A stretch of DNA of 64,000 bases from Adiantum capillus-veneris (Eukaryota; Streptophyta; Polypodiopsida; Polypodiales; Pteridaceae): positions 67,669,412 to 67,733,411 of the forward strand of contig CM043963.1 of assembly GCA_014529385.2 (NCBI GenBank), given 5' to 3'. The translations under genes and the position numbers were made by a program. Position 1 is the stretch's first letter; each line of letters begins with the position of its first letter. Below the pieces are notes generated by a model. The model was given only the letters and a program-made list of their open reading frames with translations. It searched no databases and was not told the DNA's origin. This document shows positions 22,024 to 38,455 of this stretch, piece after piece.

Positions 22024-23950
22024 GGCTTTGGGACTTGCATGTGGTAGTACAGGCCACAATAATAGATTTTGACTCGTCCATAATCAAGTAGGTTCTTGAC
22101 TCCTTTAATGCTGAGGATGGTAGTGTTGTTCTCAATGGTGTTAGAGTCACAACAACTCCTGACGACATTGCACATGCCTTCACGATGCCTAATGAACCAA
22201 AGACAACCATAGCCTCTACGAAACATATAAGCATAGCACTGAAAGAAGATGAAGCATCTAAGAAGAAATGCAAAGCCAGTGTACAAGGGGTTCCAGTAGC
22301 AGAATTGGATGTCCCCTCAGTTTATAGGTTTGTGGCTGAGGTTGTTAGTATGAAAAATAACCCTACGTATGTGTCACAAAAGCTGTTTGCTATGCTTTTG
22401 GCAAAACAATTAAATGCTACACCTAAGAATAGATTTATGTCAGATTTTGTCTCACAATGTGCTCTAGGAGACTGCCAAGATAAAATCCCAGAGTGTATTC
22501 AAAGCTTGGTATGTCTGGCAATTTTTATACTGGGCAGTTGCGCCAGAGGCCAATGATCAGGTACAGATGGCTTGGAGTCAAAAGCCAATCCCAAAGACTG
22601 CCAATTTCGAGCTATCTTTAGATGAAGAAGATCCAGGCAATCAATTGGCCTTAACCAGACAAAAGAGGAAGCACCTAGGGGGAAGCCAGTGGTTCCAAGA
22701 AACCAAGGATGATACTGACCAAAAGTACTGCTATTATTAGGCATCTTGAGAATCAGGTAAAGTCTTTGCCTACCAAGAAAGCTTCAGCATGCTAGACTTC
22801 AGTCACAACTGAAGAACAAACTCCAGCAAAGACCAGTGCTGGGAAGGGCCAACAAGAGGAACATATCCCAACGGACATCAGCACTGGAAAGGGTTCTAAA
22901 GAAAAGACAAGCACTGAACAACCTGTAGTCAAAGATAAGGGAAAGGGTCCAGTACCTTACAATCCAAACAAAATTCCTTTCAGTGAATTAGCCTTATCCA
23001 TAGCCAAGAAAGATAAACTGCAGCAATTGCAACATAATCCCCTTAAAGGAAAATTGACATTTCAAACTACTGATTTAGCACGTTTACCATACATGGCTAC
23101 CGTAATGGTTTATGAGCCAGTTCAATCTGACCAAGAAAATATAGTTGATGGATGCTCAATGCTTATTGAATCATCATGGAATACCATTGTCAATGCCTTA
23201 GGTCAAATGATGGATGCATCAGTGCCTAGTGAGCAAGTGGTTAATCTCAAAGAAGACTTGGAGAGCAGCCAGCAACAGCAGGTTCAGAAACTCCAGAAGG
23301 ATGTAGCTACACAAAGACTCATGCATACTATTGCTGAGAATCAGTCAGTGAGGACGAACAATGATCTGCAGACAAAGCTTCTGAAGATAGAAACAAAATA
23401 TAGGCAGTTAAAGGAGGACAAGTCACTCTGAATATGGACAATCTGAAAGCCCTAATGGAGACTATTCAAAGTGATCTACAAGATAAGCTCTCAGAATACA
23501 ATATAGCATTGGTAAATCAAGCCATTCTGAATTACATTGAAAAATAGAATAATCCTGATGAGGATTCTAAGAGGGAAGAAGAGAAGGATGAAGAAGGAGA
23601 GGACAACCACGTCAACAAGCCAGATGGTGAAGACAATGACTTTCCTCCTTCTCCACATTCTTTAGGATCTGGAGCTGGTGGATCTGCTGCTATAGGGGAC
23701 AGTCAGCCCAACAGAGACTGGCCAGACCAGCAGTCCAGGGACCAGCGGTCTGAGGATCAACAACCAGGCAGTGGAGAGAAGGGCTAAGCTGAATATTGTC
23801 CAATACACCAGTCAAAGCACTTTGTTGACAGCAAAGGAAAAGCCAAAGCTGTGACTGAGTCCCTGAAGGGTGATGAGCAGCATTCATTTCAGCTCATCAC
23901 ACTGATAAGAGATTAAGACATCAATACGCTCCAAGTACTAGGATGTATTA
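22024..23950 (+). pseudogene. Unidentified long decayed coding region, first part
   Basis: Starting right after the TTAA element, one frame reads HVVVQATIIDFDSSIIK, then VLDSFNAEDGSVVLNGVRV and TTTPDDIAHAF, and continues into open frame 22185-22556. A later frame 23027-23431 contains LPYMATVMVYEP and a glutamine-rich segment (SSQQQQVQKLQKD) predicted by eye as coiled coil, followed by an acidic stretch near 23560-23640. The opening resembles, weakly, plant-specific transposon-associated proteins of retrotransposons, but I do not recognise a family with confidence. Frameshifts break it repeatedly. Confidence 0.4.
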
Positions 23951-25181
23951 GGAGGATGATACTCTCATCTCTGATCTGGCATGCTTTCAAATGTTGTATG
24001 TTGGAGCCAAAGAAATGGTACAACACTGGAAATCGGTTGCCTTTCATGATCAAGAAGTGTGCCAATTTCCTGAGCATCCCAACATAATACAGCTACTGGA
24101 TAGGGTACCTGAGTGGGTGCTAACGTCTGATGATAGGTTAGCCAATCCACATTGGCAACGATAGTCCACTGCAGACCGACATTCCCTAGAGCTAGAGTTG
24201 GACTTGCTATTTGGAAATAGGCCAACATACAAATGTATGAAGGAAGTCAGAACTCAGTTGAAAGAAGTTTTACTTCAGATGCAAATTGCCAGAGGAGTTC
24301 TAGACCAACGAGTGCAGACCATCATTGAAGAACATGCTTCCAACAGCAAAGGACCTCAGAATCAAATTACAGTAGGAGAATAGCAACTGCTCTCCAAGGA
24401 CTTTTTCAGCTAGTCCGGGTTACCAGAAAGATGATGTAGCATGAGAACCAAACCATTTTAAATTTTCTGGAGTTTGTGTCTGATTCTCTAGTTCTCTTGT
24501 ATGCATTACCTGCAAGCTGAATTTCCTAGATTCTTTTCGGCCTTGTATCCCCAGCATCCTGAACCAATGGACCGGCTCACTTACTTTGGTATCACTAATG
24601 ACCTTCATGATTTGTATGAGTGGTCCACTGTGGAATGGAAAACTTGGCAAACACTGATCAATGATGCCCTCAAATTGAATGATGCCATGGAGTTGCAGGG
24701 TGAAATGCAGAGGGTCAAAATTTGTGTGGAGCAATGGAAGATCTAGCTCTAAGGTTTGACGAAGATCACAAATCACTTGATGCAATTGACTATGGAGTCT
24801 TCCAAAATAGCTGAAAAGGATATTACGGCTAAACCAAGACTGGGACCACAATACAGATAAATGGCTGGGATTCTCTTCGAAGCCAGAATTAAGACAAATC
24901 ATCCTCTTCCACAGGGATGGATCCACATTGCCTCCCACTGTCACAAATTGGCCAGAACTCATCTGACAAAGGAAAAACGCACTATGTATGATCCCGACAC
25001 CAAAACTTACAACCCTCTCATGCCTTATGAATTTGAGATGTCCACTGAAAGGCGGGATCAACTTGAGCAGGAGGCCATTTATAGACTTATCCAGAAGGAC
25101 AATCCTGACACAAGGACTTCAGAGGCATCATCACCAAAGAAGGCCAAGAGAAAGCAGGTTCAGTGGAAGGATATTGGGTAG
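23951..25181 (+). pseudogene. Unidentified decayed coding region, second part
   Basis: Fragments on the + strand: 24198-24383 (LLFGNRPTYKCMKEVRTQLK), 24501-24746 (PMDRLTYFGITNDLHDLYEW) and 24861-25181 (GWIHIASHCHKLARTHLT, ending KRKQVQWKDIG). Spacing and shared strand suggest one ancestral ORF with the 22-24 kb part, possibly an extra 3' ORF of the gypsy element whose integrase is at 19.4-20.1 kb. No domain recognised and no catalytic motif visible. Confidence 0.35.
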
Positions 25182-26060
25182 TTCCATCTCAGGATCAGAC
25201 AGTGTATTTTTCCCGAAAGGCATTGGGATCTTCTTGGCTGGGCACCCTTGGAATTACAATTATAGGGGTGTGAAGCACTCAACAAGCATGAAGTATGGCA
25301 TAAAGCCATACCGAAAGAGTACTATCATGAGAAACATTGGTCAAACTCATGAGGAGCATTGGCCAACTCAACAACACCAAATCAGAATCAGGCGGTGGAT
25401 TTTTTTTCCAAAAATTTGGGAATCATACAAAAATTCAAGAAAGGATGGAAGGATGTAGAAGGAGAAGACAGTCCTGGCAGGCGGGAACTGTCCCTTAGAA
25501 GATCGACCAGCAGGAGGCAATCGGATTGGCACCAAAAGCAGTTATTCTAGTAACTCAGGAGAGCTATAAATAGGACCCGCTATATTGTAATTTGGTTCTG
25601 AACTGTTTGTACTTGGCTATAGATTTATTAGCACTTTCAAGCTCTTCCCCTCTAGCTTCACTTGTAATTATCAATTCTATAATCATCTGAGCTTGAACCA
25701 TTACACACTGTACTGGTTAACCGTGAGCTATTATCTCAACTGGCAAATGCTCTTCTTAGTTTTCCAGCTATGTCTCTCATTTAAGTATCATATTCTAGTT
25801 CAGTTATCTATTTCAGTTCAGTCAATGCTCTGTTCAAGTCTCACTATCTGAACTGACGGCATACCCAGTAGCTTTAAATTCTACTCACTAGAATTAGTTG
25901 TCTGAAGAGATGAACTCCAGTTACAGTGGTAATTTATAATCTCCACATTTTCAAATGTTTCTTGATTTGATATTTTTTATAGGATCAGAATCACATCAAG
26001 GAGCATGTACAAGGGCTCAAAGATGTTGAAGTTACTTTTACAAAGCATTTACAATAGCTC
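25182..26060. other. Non-coding stretch with TATA-like promoter motif
   Basis: At about 25563-25572 the sequence GCTATAAATAGGA is a strong match to a plant TATA box and is followed by pyrimidine-rich sequence near 25640-25670. It lies just after the decayed coding region, as a promoter in a 3' LTR would, but I could not find LTR boundaries, a PBS or a repeat copy. The rest is AT-rich and unassigned. Confidence 0.35.
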
Positions 26061-26065
26061 AATTG

Positions 26066-28500
<2,435 letters not shown>

Positions 28501-28502
28501 GT

Positions 28503-29087
28503 GGATCTTTGACAGGATTTGAGTCATGGAGAAGATAAGAAGCAAGATTCGCAGATGGGAATATGTGCTTCTTCCTTCCAAAGTAGAGTGAAAGTGATCA
28601 ACTCATTCATGCTCCCGTATATAGCTTTCAATGGTCCATTGTTGAAGCTAGCCAAATGCATCTAGAAAAAGTTTTCTTAAACCAGTAAAAAGATTCCTAT
28701 GGAAGAACAACACCAAAGACTCGATGCCTTAGCAGTGGGGTAGCTGGGAAACAGCTACCCCACTGTCAAATGCATCTGGAAAAAGTTTTCTTAAACCAGT
28801 AAAAATATTCCTATGGAAGAACAACACCAAAGACTCGATGCCTTGGCAGTGGGGTAGCTGGGAAACAGTTGCGAGATTGGTCGAGCTTGGAGGTCTAGGG
28901 ATTCTTAACCCGTGCCCCACAGGGAGGCCCAGTCTGCTAAGTTTGTGGTCGCACTCGCAAAGCAAGACCAACCTTGGGCTTCTATGACCAATGCCATGAT
29001 GGACAATGTCAAGCTTTACTCGCAAGGTGGACAGTGGAAAGGGCTCTAGGTAGACGACAAACTGCTTGCCCCATTGTGGGCTAGCCT
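28503..29087 (+). pseudogene. LINE ORF2 C-terminal remnant, left part
   Basis: Reads KIRSKIRRWEYVLLPSK, NSFMLPYIAFNGPLLKLAKC, FLWKNNTKDSMP, and SWETVARLVELGGLGILNPC, which is the conserved 'xGGLGIxN' stretch after the RT domain of L1-type LINEs. It contains an internal 114-bp duplication with an inverted repeat. Interrupted at 29087 by the solo LTR and continues at 30731. Stops and frameshifts are present. Homologous to 40157-40490 and, reversed, to 720-1340. Confidence 0.8.
28653..28866. repeat. 114-bp duplication with 14-bp hairpin at the junction
   Basis: Sequence starting CAAATGCATCT at 28653 is repeated from 28767 with few changes. At the junction CAGTGGGGTAGCTG (28733-28746), a GGAAA spacer and CAGCTACCCCACTG (28752-28765) form a perfect 14-bp inverted repeat. 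The homologous copy at 40157 has neither the duplication nor the hairpin, so both were acquired here. Confidence 0.9.
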
Positions 29088-30730
29088 TGTAATGGAATTG
29101 GCCTATTTAACTTGAGAGTAGCGAAAATTAATGAGAGTACTTTTGAGAAATGACTTTGTAAGCATAGCGGGTGAACATAATTGAAGATAGCAACATAATT
29201 ATAGCAAATTATTAGTTAACTTGGCATGAACAATACTTTTGCAAGAGAGAGAATTTAGAGAACATGACAATAGTTGAGGACCGGATTTATGTGGAGCCGG
29301 CGGTCCCCCCTCCAATAGGCATTTGTATTATGATTTCTTCCATTAAGAGAGAATTGTTACAATACAATCTTTGTGTTCCTTGTGACCTAGGTGATGCAAT
29401 GAAGATGGAAAGCTTCATCCATCACAAACATAACATAAACTTGAAGAAAGCTTTAACTATCCCAAGCCTCAGTCCCAAGACCTCAAACACCTTCGAAGGT
29501 GGAGAGAGCTAGCAGGGAATGAGGATAGGGAAGAGGAAGAAGAAACATTTCGTAGGAGAAAGAATTAGTTCCTCACTTATCATAACTCTTGTTTCTAGCA
29601 TACATAATAGCATAGTAATGAAGAAGAAGGAGATGGCAAGCTTAAGCATTGAAGCATGGATCTTGGTTGGATTTGCACTCCATATCCAAGAGTGTTGGTG
29701 TAGGCTCTCAACCTCTACTTGCTTGGAGAAGGAGAGGGAGCTCTTGCACTTTTCATAGCACACAATGAGAGTGTTTGTGAGTGTGTGTGGGTGAGTATAC
29801 CCCCGAAGAAACCCCCTAGCTTGCTTGGGTCGACCCCCCCTTGTAGCTCATGCTTGAAGCTCATTGGACCCCTCCAGGCCTAGCCAATCACAAGCAGGAG
29901 GCACTACAAGCAGCAAGGGTAGCCTTGAGACAAGTGTCCCCCTTTCCCCTTTGAGAGAGAGGGCTAGATAAATGCTAGATAAATGCTAAATCAATTAATT
30001 AAATCTCCTAAATTATTATTGGACCCCTTGGGTGGCCAACCAATAGGCTTCAGGAACACTATGAGGGCAACATGAGGAGGAACTTGACAAGTGTCCCTCT
30101 TGCTTTCTTTGTACCATGCATGCCTTGTGTGAGTGTGTGGGTGTTCTCTCTCATCCCCCCTCATGTAGGGCTCGCCCCCTCCTTGTAGGGATTGAATATT
30201 TGACTTTTTGACACCTCAAGCCCCTCATACATAGGCCCAATTCCCACCACAAGCTTGGCCGTTAAGCACTTTAAGCTTGGGCTTAGTTCTCACCTTAAGT
30301 GCAACCCTAACATCTCAAGCATGTCAAGCACCTCAAGCATCTCAATAATTAATCACATCAAGCATCTCAAGCACCTCAAGCACCTTAGTCATCAAGCATG
30401 ACAAGTAGGACAAGCACCCCGAGCTGGGTCGGGTTCCCGCGCCTCAAGGTCAGCCCTAGCTTACCTAAGGTCAAAGGACTTTTACACACATTATTGGAGG
30501 TCTTCAATGAAGCTAACCCTAAGGTCTTATGCTCCATTGGTTAGCCTTGCTCTTTGATATACCATCTCTCATTTGGGCCTCTTTACCATTTGCCCCATGT
30601 TGAGATAGATCTATAAGCACATGTCTATATCTTAACCCTTGTTTTCATTTATTCTCCCACATTAAGTGATCACTTTAATTTGAGAGAATCATCTGGGTTG
30701 GTTAGATATTAGATATTAGATTTTATGACA
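29088..30730 (-). mobile_element. Solo LTR of the A/B chromovirus family
   Basis: A complete 1643-bp LTR, TGTAATGG...TTTTATGACA on the + strand, with 5-bp target duplication AGCCT (29083-29087 and 30731-30735). No internal sequence is present. The uninterrupted site occurs at about 40480-40490 in the homologous LINE remnant (GGGCTAGCCTGAAGC). Solo LTRs form by recombination between the two LTRs of an integrated element. Minus orientation. ORFs inside (29264-29512, 29509-29763, 29519-29758) are spurious. Confidence 0.95.
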
Positions 30731-31190
30731 AGCCTGAAGCTCTAGGGTGTGACGGGCAAGCTTGTTAGGAAATGCAAAAGAGCGGTGGAGAGTTTGGGGT
30801 GGGGAGAATTGAGAAGGTATTTTCACAACTCTGCATCTCATTGGTCCTCGTGACTGGCTAAGGTGAGAAGCATCTCTTTGAACCCATTTTGGAGGGAAGC
30901 TCCTAGAAAGACCAATAACAAAGCCATTTGCCGATGTCTGGACCAACTGTGGGGTTATAGCAGTAATCGGTGGAAAGTACAAAACAAATGGTTCTCCAGT
31001 ACAACCTGGATGGGACTAAAAGGCTGTTGATCAGCAGATCCCCAAAACAACAGACTGGTGCGGATAGCCGATTTTCAAAAAACAAGAAAAAAAAGAAAAA
31101 ATATTTTTCCTGTTCCGGAGTTTTGGCAACACCATCGGAAGACTCGGCAATGCCCGGGTCCACCTCACGGCCCTAGCTCATCCATACCCC
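30731..31190 (+). pseudogene. LINE ORF2 C-terminal remnant, right part
   Basis: Continuation of the remnant interrupted by the solo LTR: VRKCKRAVESLGWGEL, ISLNPFWREAPRKTNNK, LDQLWGYSSNRWK, MVLQYNLDGTKRLLIS. The ORF at 30970-31176 covers its end. Nearly the same sequence occurs at 40486-40930. A few stops interrupt it. Confidence 0.75.
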
Positions 31191-34050
<2,860 letters not shown>

Positions 34051-34996
34051 TCTTGGTGCCCCCACCGAGGATCCTTTCATGAAACCCTCCAGTTTACAAG
34101 ACTGAAACCCCTAAACTTTTGTGGATGGATGAATGTATAGCAGCGTTCGCTAACTGGATGACAGAAGAAGAATAGCTCCAAGCACAACTAGACGAACTCC
34201 GCATCTCCATCGAAGCTCGAGTGCTAGGCGTAAGGATAATCTATTTGCAGTGGGAGAGTCAACCAACATGCCAAACTCAGTGGATATACATAGGCCGGGT
34301 GCCAAGAAGAAGAAGGAGAAGGTCAAAACCATGGCCGCAACCTACAACCAACCCTCAACAACAAGATGGACGGAGCTCTGCACAATGGAGAATCAACACT
34401 ATTCTACTTCGAGAATTGGGTAACTCAAGTCACCGAGGTAATCATCACAGTCAGTTTTCAAGTCGCACTTGATGCTGCAGCACAGATAACAAAAGCATTT
34501 GCTCACACTCTCACTAGAGAAACTAGGGATCTACTGGGTTTATATTAGGAAAGCATTTGCTCACACTCTCCCTAGAGAAACTAGGGATCTACTGGGTTTA
34601 TATTAGGAAAGCATTTGCTCACACTCTCCCTAGAGAAACTAGGGATCTACTGTGTTTATATCAGGAAAGAACACCACCCTCTCCCACAAGCTTGGACAGT
34701 GACTAAGCATCTCTAAGCTTCACATGAATCAGTACAACTTACCTCAAGTCAGATCACACATACCAACACGTGTACACTCAATCAAGGTAATACTGGACTT
34801 GAAGGCTCACTACCAGCACATCATCGACACCATGCTGGGTGGGGAGCGGGGTTTTTTGAGGTTCTGGCATCAGATCAACCATTTGTCTTACATTTACAAG
34901 GCAATGTACCGTTTGAAGTTTTAATCTATGTCCTAGTATAAGAGAGTATACACGCCTCCTTGTAAAGAAAAAAAAAACTTTTTTGCAAGCTAAGCA
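34051..34996 (+). pseudogene. Decayed coding region with 58-bp triplication
   Basis: Upstream of the Tat-like gag. Fragments read SIEARVLGVRIIYLQWES, then NGESTLFYFENWVTQVTEVI and AAAQITKAFAHTLTRETRDL, and later VRSHIPTRVHSIKVILDLKA. These look like a gag-like or structural protein of a retroelement, but I do not recognise the family. Three 58-bp units (34492, 34550, 34608) interrupt the frame. No PBS or LTR edge was found in front of the gag at 35027. Confidence 0.4.
34492..34665. repeat. Three tandem 58-bp units
   Basis: Units begin 'aaagcatttgctcacactct' at 34492, 34550 and 34608 and are nearly identical. Since 58 is not a multiple of three, the triplication destroys the reading frame it lies in. 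Confidence 0.95.
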
Positions 34997-35026
34997 GTGT
35001 GTCTTTCTAGCTCTCTCTCAATAATC

Positions 35027-36304
35027 ATGGCAAGTGTAGCATTTCCAATATTTAAAGGAAAGAAGGGGGAAGATTTAGTCACAGACTTCCTAGATGAATT
35101 TGAAGTAGCATCTGTAGTGAGCAACAAAGATACGAATGAATCCCGGGTTAGAATCTTTATGCATCTCATGAAGCTAGAAGCTAGATCATGGTACAATGCA
35201 CTTCCACAAGCAACCAAGGATGACTGGGAGACCTTAAAAACTGCTTTTAAGAGGCGCTTTGGGGGAGGTACCACTTCAGAGAAGTTGTGGGCCAAGCTAA
35301 GAGACTTGAAGCAGGAGGGTCTTTTAGAATATGCCACCTATGAGTCCAAATTTTTGGATTTGTGGGAACGGTGGGTTGAGTCAATGGCAAGGGGGGAAGC
35401 TGCACCCGATTTCCTAAAGAAAGACCGGTTTACGCATGGCTTATGGCCGCTTCTCAAGGAGATGTTGAAGAGTAGATTCCCGGCTACGTACGAGTTAGCT
35501 GTTGAGATTGCTCTCTTGAAGGACAAGAAGCTACGAATGAAAGACAAAGAAACCGAGCCAATAGAAGCAGGAACATCACACCGACCAACAACCATGACAA
35601 CCACCATTCCACCACCACCATCGGCTCCTGGGGTAAGAGATGACCAGCAAGATATGTTGGCCCATATTACTAACCAACTCCAGAATTGGTATGTCCACTT
35701 AATACAGCAAGGAAGGAGTCAAGAAATAGATCAAGACCCAGGAAGAGCACGACGACAAAACAGGGAGTATCACTGCTACAATTGCGGAGAAGATGGTCAC
35801 GGTATGTACTACTGTCCCAAACCACGACAAAACTATAATAGAGGAGGTAGGAGGAACCAACTATCACCCCCTAGAGAAAGAACACGCCCACCCCGAGCAC
35901 CAACCCCACCAACAAAAATTCTACGTCCACCCCAGACACCACCACAAGCATCCATCCCACCTCTTCCACCAGCACCACCACCCGATCGCCCTGTAAACAT
36001 CATAAGGCTAGAAGAGAAAGGAAAAGTCGTAGTAGTGGATCCACCAAGAGCAAAGGAGAGGGACAAGGGTAAGGAGAAGGTAACCTTTTTAGAACCACTT
36101 GAATCCATGACTGTGAAAAGAGCTAGGAGGGAGAAAGCCACACAATCAGATGATGAGAGAAGCGTGAGAGGAGAGACTAGCAAGAGGCCATCCAGGCCAC
36201 GACAGAAATTGGGCATCATTGACTTCCAATTAGGGGAACGTTCTAAGCCCTATGATCTAACATTGGATGTGGCAGAGCAAGGACCAAAGATTACTTGGCC
36301 ATAG
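35027..36304 (+). CDS. gag: gag of Tat-like Ty3/gypsy element
   Basis: Start taken at the methionine at 35027 (MASVAFPIFKGKKGEDL) because retrotransposon gag domains begin close to such a motif; the frame is open from 34997. The gag core spans residues about 1-160 (WYNALPQATKDDWETLKTAF, LLEYATYESKFLDLWERW). A zinc knuckle CYNCGEDGHGMYYC is near residue 250, followed by a proline-rich and then a charged region. About 425 codons without a stop, unlike the rest of the element. It would form the particle and bind RNA. Followed after 100 bp by the protease-RT frame in another reading frame. Confidence 0.85.
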   Translation: MASVAFPIFKGKKGEDLVTDFLDEFEVASVVSNKDTNESRVRIFMHLMKLEARSWYNALPQATKDDWETLKTAFKRRFGGGTTSEKLWAKLRDLKQEGLLEYATYESKFLDLWERWVESMARGEAAPDFLKKDRFTHGLWPLLKEMLKSRFPATYELAVEIALLKDKKLRMKDKETEPIEAGTSHRPTTMTTTIPPPPSAPGVRDDQQDMLAHITNQLQNWYVHLIQQGRSQEIDQDPGRARRQNREYHCYNCGEDGHGMYYCPKPRQNYNRGGRRNQLSPPRERTRPPRAPTPPTKILRPPQTPPQASIPPLPPAPPPDRPVNIIRLEEKGKVVVVDPPRAKERDKGKEKVTFLEPLESMTVKRARREKATQSDDERSVRGETSKRPSRPRQKLGIIDFQLGERSKPYDLTLDVAEQGPKITWP

Positions 36305-36403
36305 CTGCTACATCTCGCACCAAAAGTAAGGCGACAATGGTCCAAAATAGTAAGTACAAGACGCTCCAAAGCAAAGGTAGCCGGAGCAATTTCAGGTTGC
36401 AAC

Positions 36404-37729
36404 ATGGACGACATCCTTCCAATTGTCGACGTCAACATAAAAGGAAAGAGGGTTGGAAACACCTACATTGATGGAGGTGCACAAGTCTGTGTGAGGAGCA
36501 AAGCTATGATGCTTCAATTAGGGCTCGAGGTTGACAGGCCTTCTCCATGCAAAGCAAAGATGGAAAACAACGCAAACGTAAAGTGTGTCAGTGTGGTAAG
36601 TGCTGTGAAGATAAAAGATTTCAACACGGAGGTAGAGGTAGATGTTTTTGTAATGCCTACTAAGGGGGAGGGCTATCCACTAATCTTGGGAAGGCCATGG
36701 TTGATGGCCATGAAGGAAAAACAGGACTGGGGCACTGGCCTTCTACGCATGACCGGTAAGAAAGGGGAGACAATCTACTATGACATGAAGATTGGCAAGC
36801 AAAAGCAAATGAATATGGAAACATCAGCAGATGAAACCACTAGCGAGTCTTCCACTTCTGAGGAGGAGACCACATCCACCGATAAAAGTGACAGTTCCAT
36901 CGATGTGATGGGTATCATTATGAAGGATCCACAAAGGGTAAGCACAACTAGTGATCCGTCACCAGAAGGGCAACACAATGGAAAGGAGATCAAATCACTG
37001 GGCCTAGGAGAAAATAGGTTGAAGGGTATGTTGTCCACGGAATTAACACTTGAGGAGAAAGATAGTTTTTTGCAAATATTGATGGGATTTCCTAACCTGT
37101 TCACTGACAACTATGAAAGAATCACAGGCATTACAATGGTGGAACATCATATTAAGCTGAAGGAAGGGGTAAAACCAGTTGTGCAAAAGCTACGACAACT
37201 GGGGGTCATACAAGAAAAGGAACTCTTGGCTGAGGTAAAGAAACTGTTGGAGGCGGGATTCATCTATCCTGTAGAAAACTCAGAATGGGTGTCACCCGTA
37301 GTAGTGACGCCTAAAAAGAATGGTAAGTGGAGGTTCTGTGTTGACTACAAACTACTAAATGCAGCTACAAAGAGAGACCACTTTCCTCTCCCTTTCTTGG
37401 ATGAAATTTTGAATGAAGTAGCGGGTTTTGAATGCTATACCGTGTGTGATGGTTATTTTGGATACTTTCAAATATGCATAGCCTTGGAAGGTCAGCTAAA
37501 AACCACTTTTATCACGCCATGGGGTTCTTTTGCATACAGGGTTATGCCATTTGGTCTCACAAATGCACCTGCCACATTTCAAAGATATGTCACGTATGTT
37601 TTTCAACCATTCTTTGGAACATCCATAAGAGTGTTCATTGATGATTTTTGTATATATAGCTCCCGCATTTCCCACTTAGAAAAGGTAATTGAAGTTTTCG
37701 CCAGGCTGCAAAGCCTAGGCGGCAATTAA
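36404..37729 (+). CDS. pol: Protease and reverse transcriptase of Tat-like element
   Basis: A 441-codon frame. Aspartic protease: YIDGGAQVCV near residue 24 (DGG in place of the common DTG/DSG) and LILGRPWLMAM near residue 96. After an acidic linker come RT motifs WRFCVDYKLLN, YTVCDGYFGYFQI (catalytic D), MPFGLTNAPATF and FIDDFCIYS (FxDD). The frame ends at a frameshift soon after the FIDD motif; homology continues from 37730. The start at 36404 is tentative since pol is normally made as a fusion or by processing. Confidence 0.82.
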   Translation: MDDILPIVDVNIKGKRVGNTYIDGGAQVCVRSKAMMLQLGLEVDRPSPCKAKMENNANVKCVSVVSAVKIKDFNTEVEVDVFVMPTKGEGYPLILGRPWLMAMKEKQDWGTGLLRMTGKKGETIYYDMKIGKQKQMNMETSADETTSESSTSEEETTSTDKSDSSIDVMGIIMKDPQRVSTTSDPSPEGQHNGKEIKSLGLGENRLKGMLSTELTLEEKDSFLQILMGFPNLFTDNYERITGITMVEHHIKLKEGVKPVVQKLRQLGVIQEKELLAEVKKLLEAGFIYPVENSEWVSPVVVTPKKNGKWRFCVDYKLLNAATKRDHFPLPFLDEILNEVAGFECYTVCDGYFGYFQICIALEGQLKTTFITPWGSFAYRVMPFGLTNAPATFQRYVTYVFQPFFGTSIRVFIDDFCIYSSRISHLEKVIEVFARLQSLGGN

Positions 37730-38455
37730 ATCTGTATAAATTCCACATTGGGGAGACTAAAGTCATTCTACTAGGCCATGAAATTTCAGTAAAAGGTATC
37801 AATGCCGACCCAAGTAAGGTGTCCGCACTCATAGCCCTACCTTCACCAACGACTGCACATCAAGTGGTCTCTTTTCTACAAAAAGTGAGGTACTTGAGTA
37901 GATTCATACATCTACTATCACAACTTGTTCTACCACTGCAACAACTCACTCAAAAATCAACTTTCACTTGGGACGAGGAAAGCGAACATCACTACAAAAA
38001 GGTAAAGGAGGTCTTAGCCACCCTGCCAACTATCTCACCACCTAAGTGGGATGAAAAATTCTATGTCACCTCAAGTGTGGGTGATGACTCATTGGGGGCT
38101 GTGCTACTCCAAAAGGATACGATGACATCTTTCATGAGGCCAATCTACTTCTCTAGTCGAATGATGACAGCAGAGAAAGGTTTCACCCATATGGAACACT
38201 TAGTCCTAGCCCTTAGGTTTGCAACTACAAAGTTTAGGTCATAGTTGCTGCCTAAGCAATTTGTGATTCTAACCATGGATGAGATATTTCCCTATGTCAT
38301 ACAACACATAGATGTGTCTGCTAGGATTACTAAATGGCTAGTTCATCTGCAAGAATTTGACTACACGGTACAGGTGGAAGGCACGACAAGGGCAAGCTTG
38401 GAGGGACCCATGACCTACCAAGTATTTGAAAGGAAGGAGAAGCAATCCTAAGGGG
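37730..38455 (+). pseudogene. pol: RT thumb and first RNase H of Tat-like element
   Basis: Frame 37819-38244 continues after the frameshift: LGHEISVKGI just upstream, VVSFLQKVRYLSRFI (RT connection), and FYVTSSVGDDSLGAVLLQKD (RNase H). A stop at 38242-38244 interrupts, then 38245-38451 continues with RITKWLVHLQEFDY and ends at TAA. The 'SVGDDSLGAVL' variant is like that of Tat-lineage RNase H. Confidence 0.8.
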
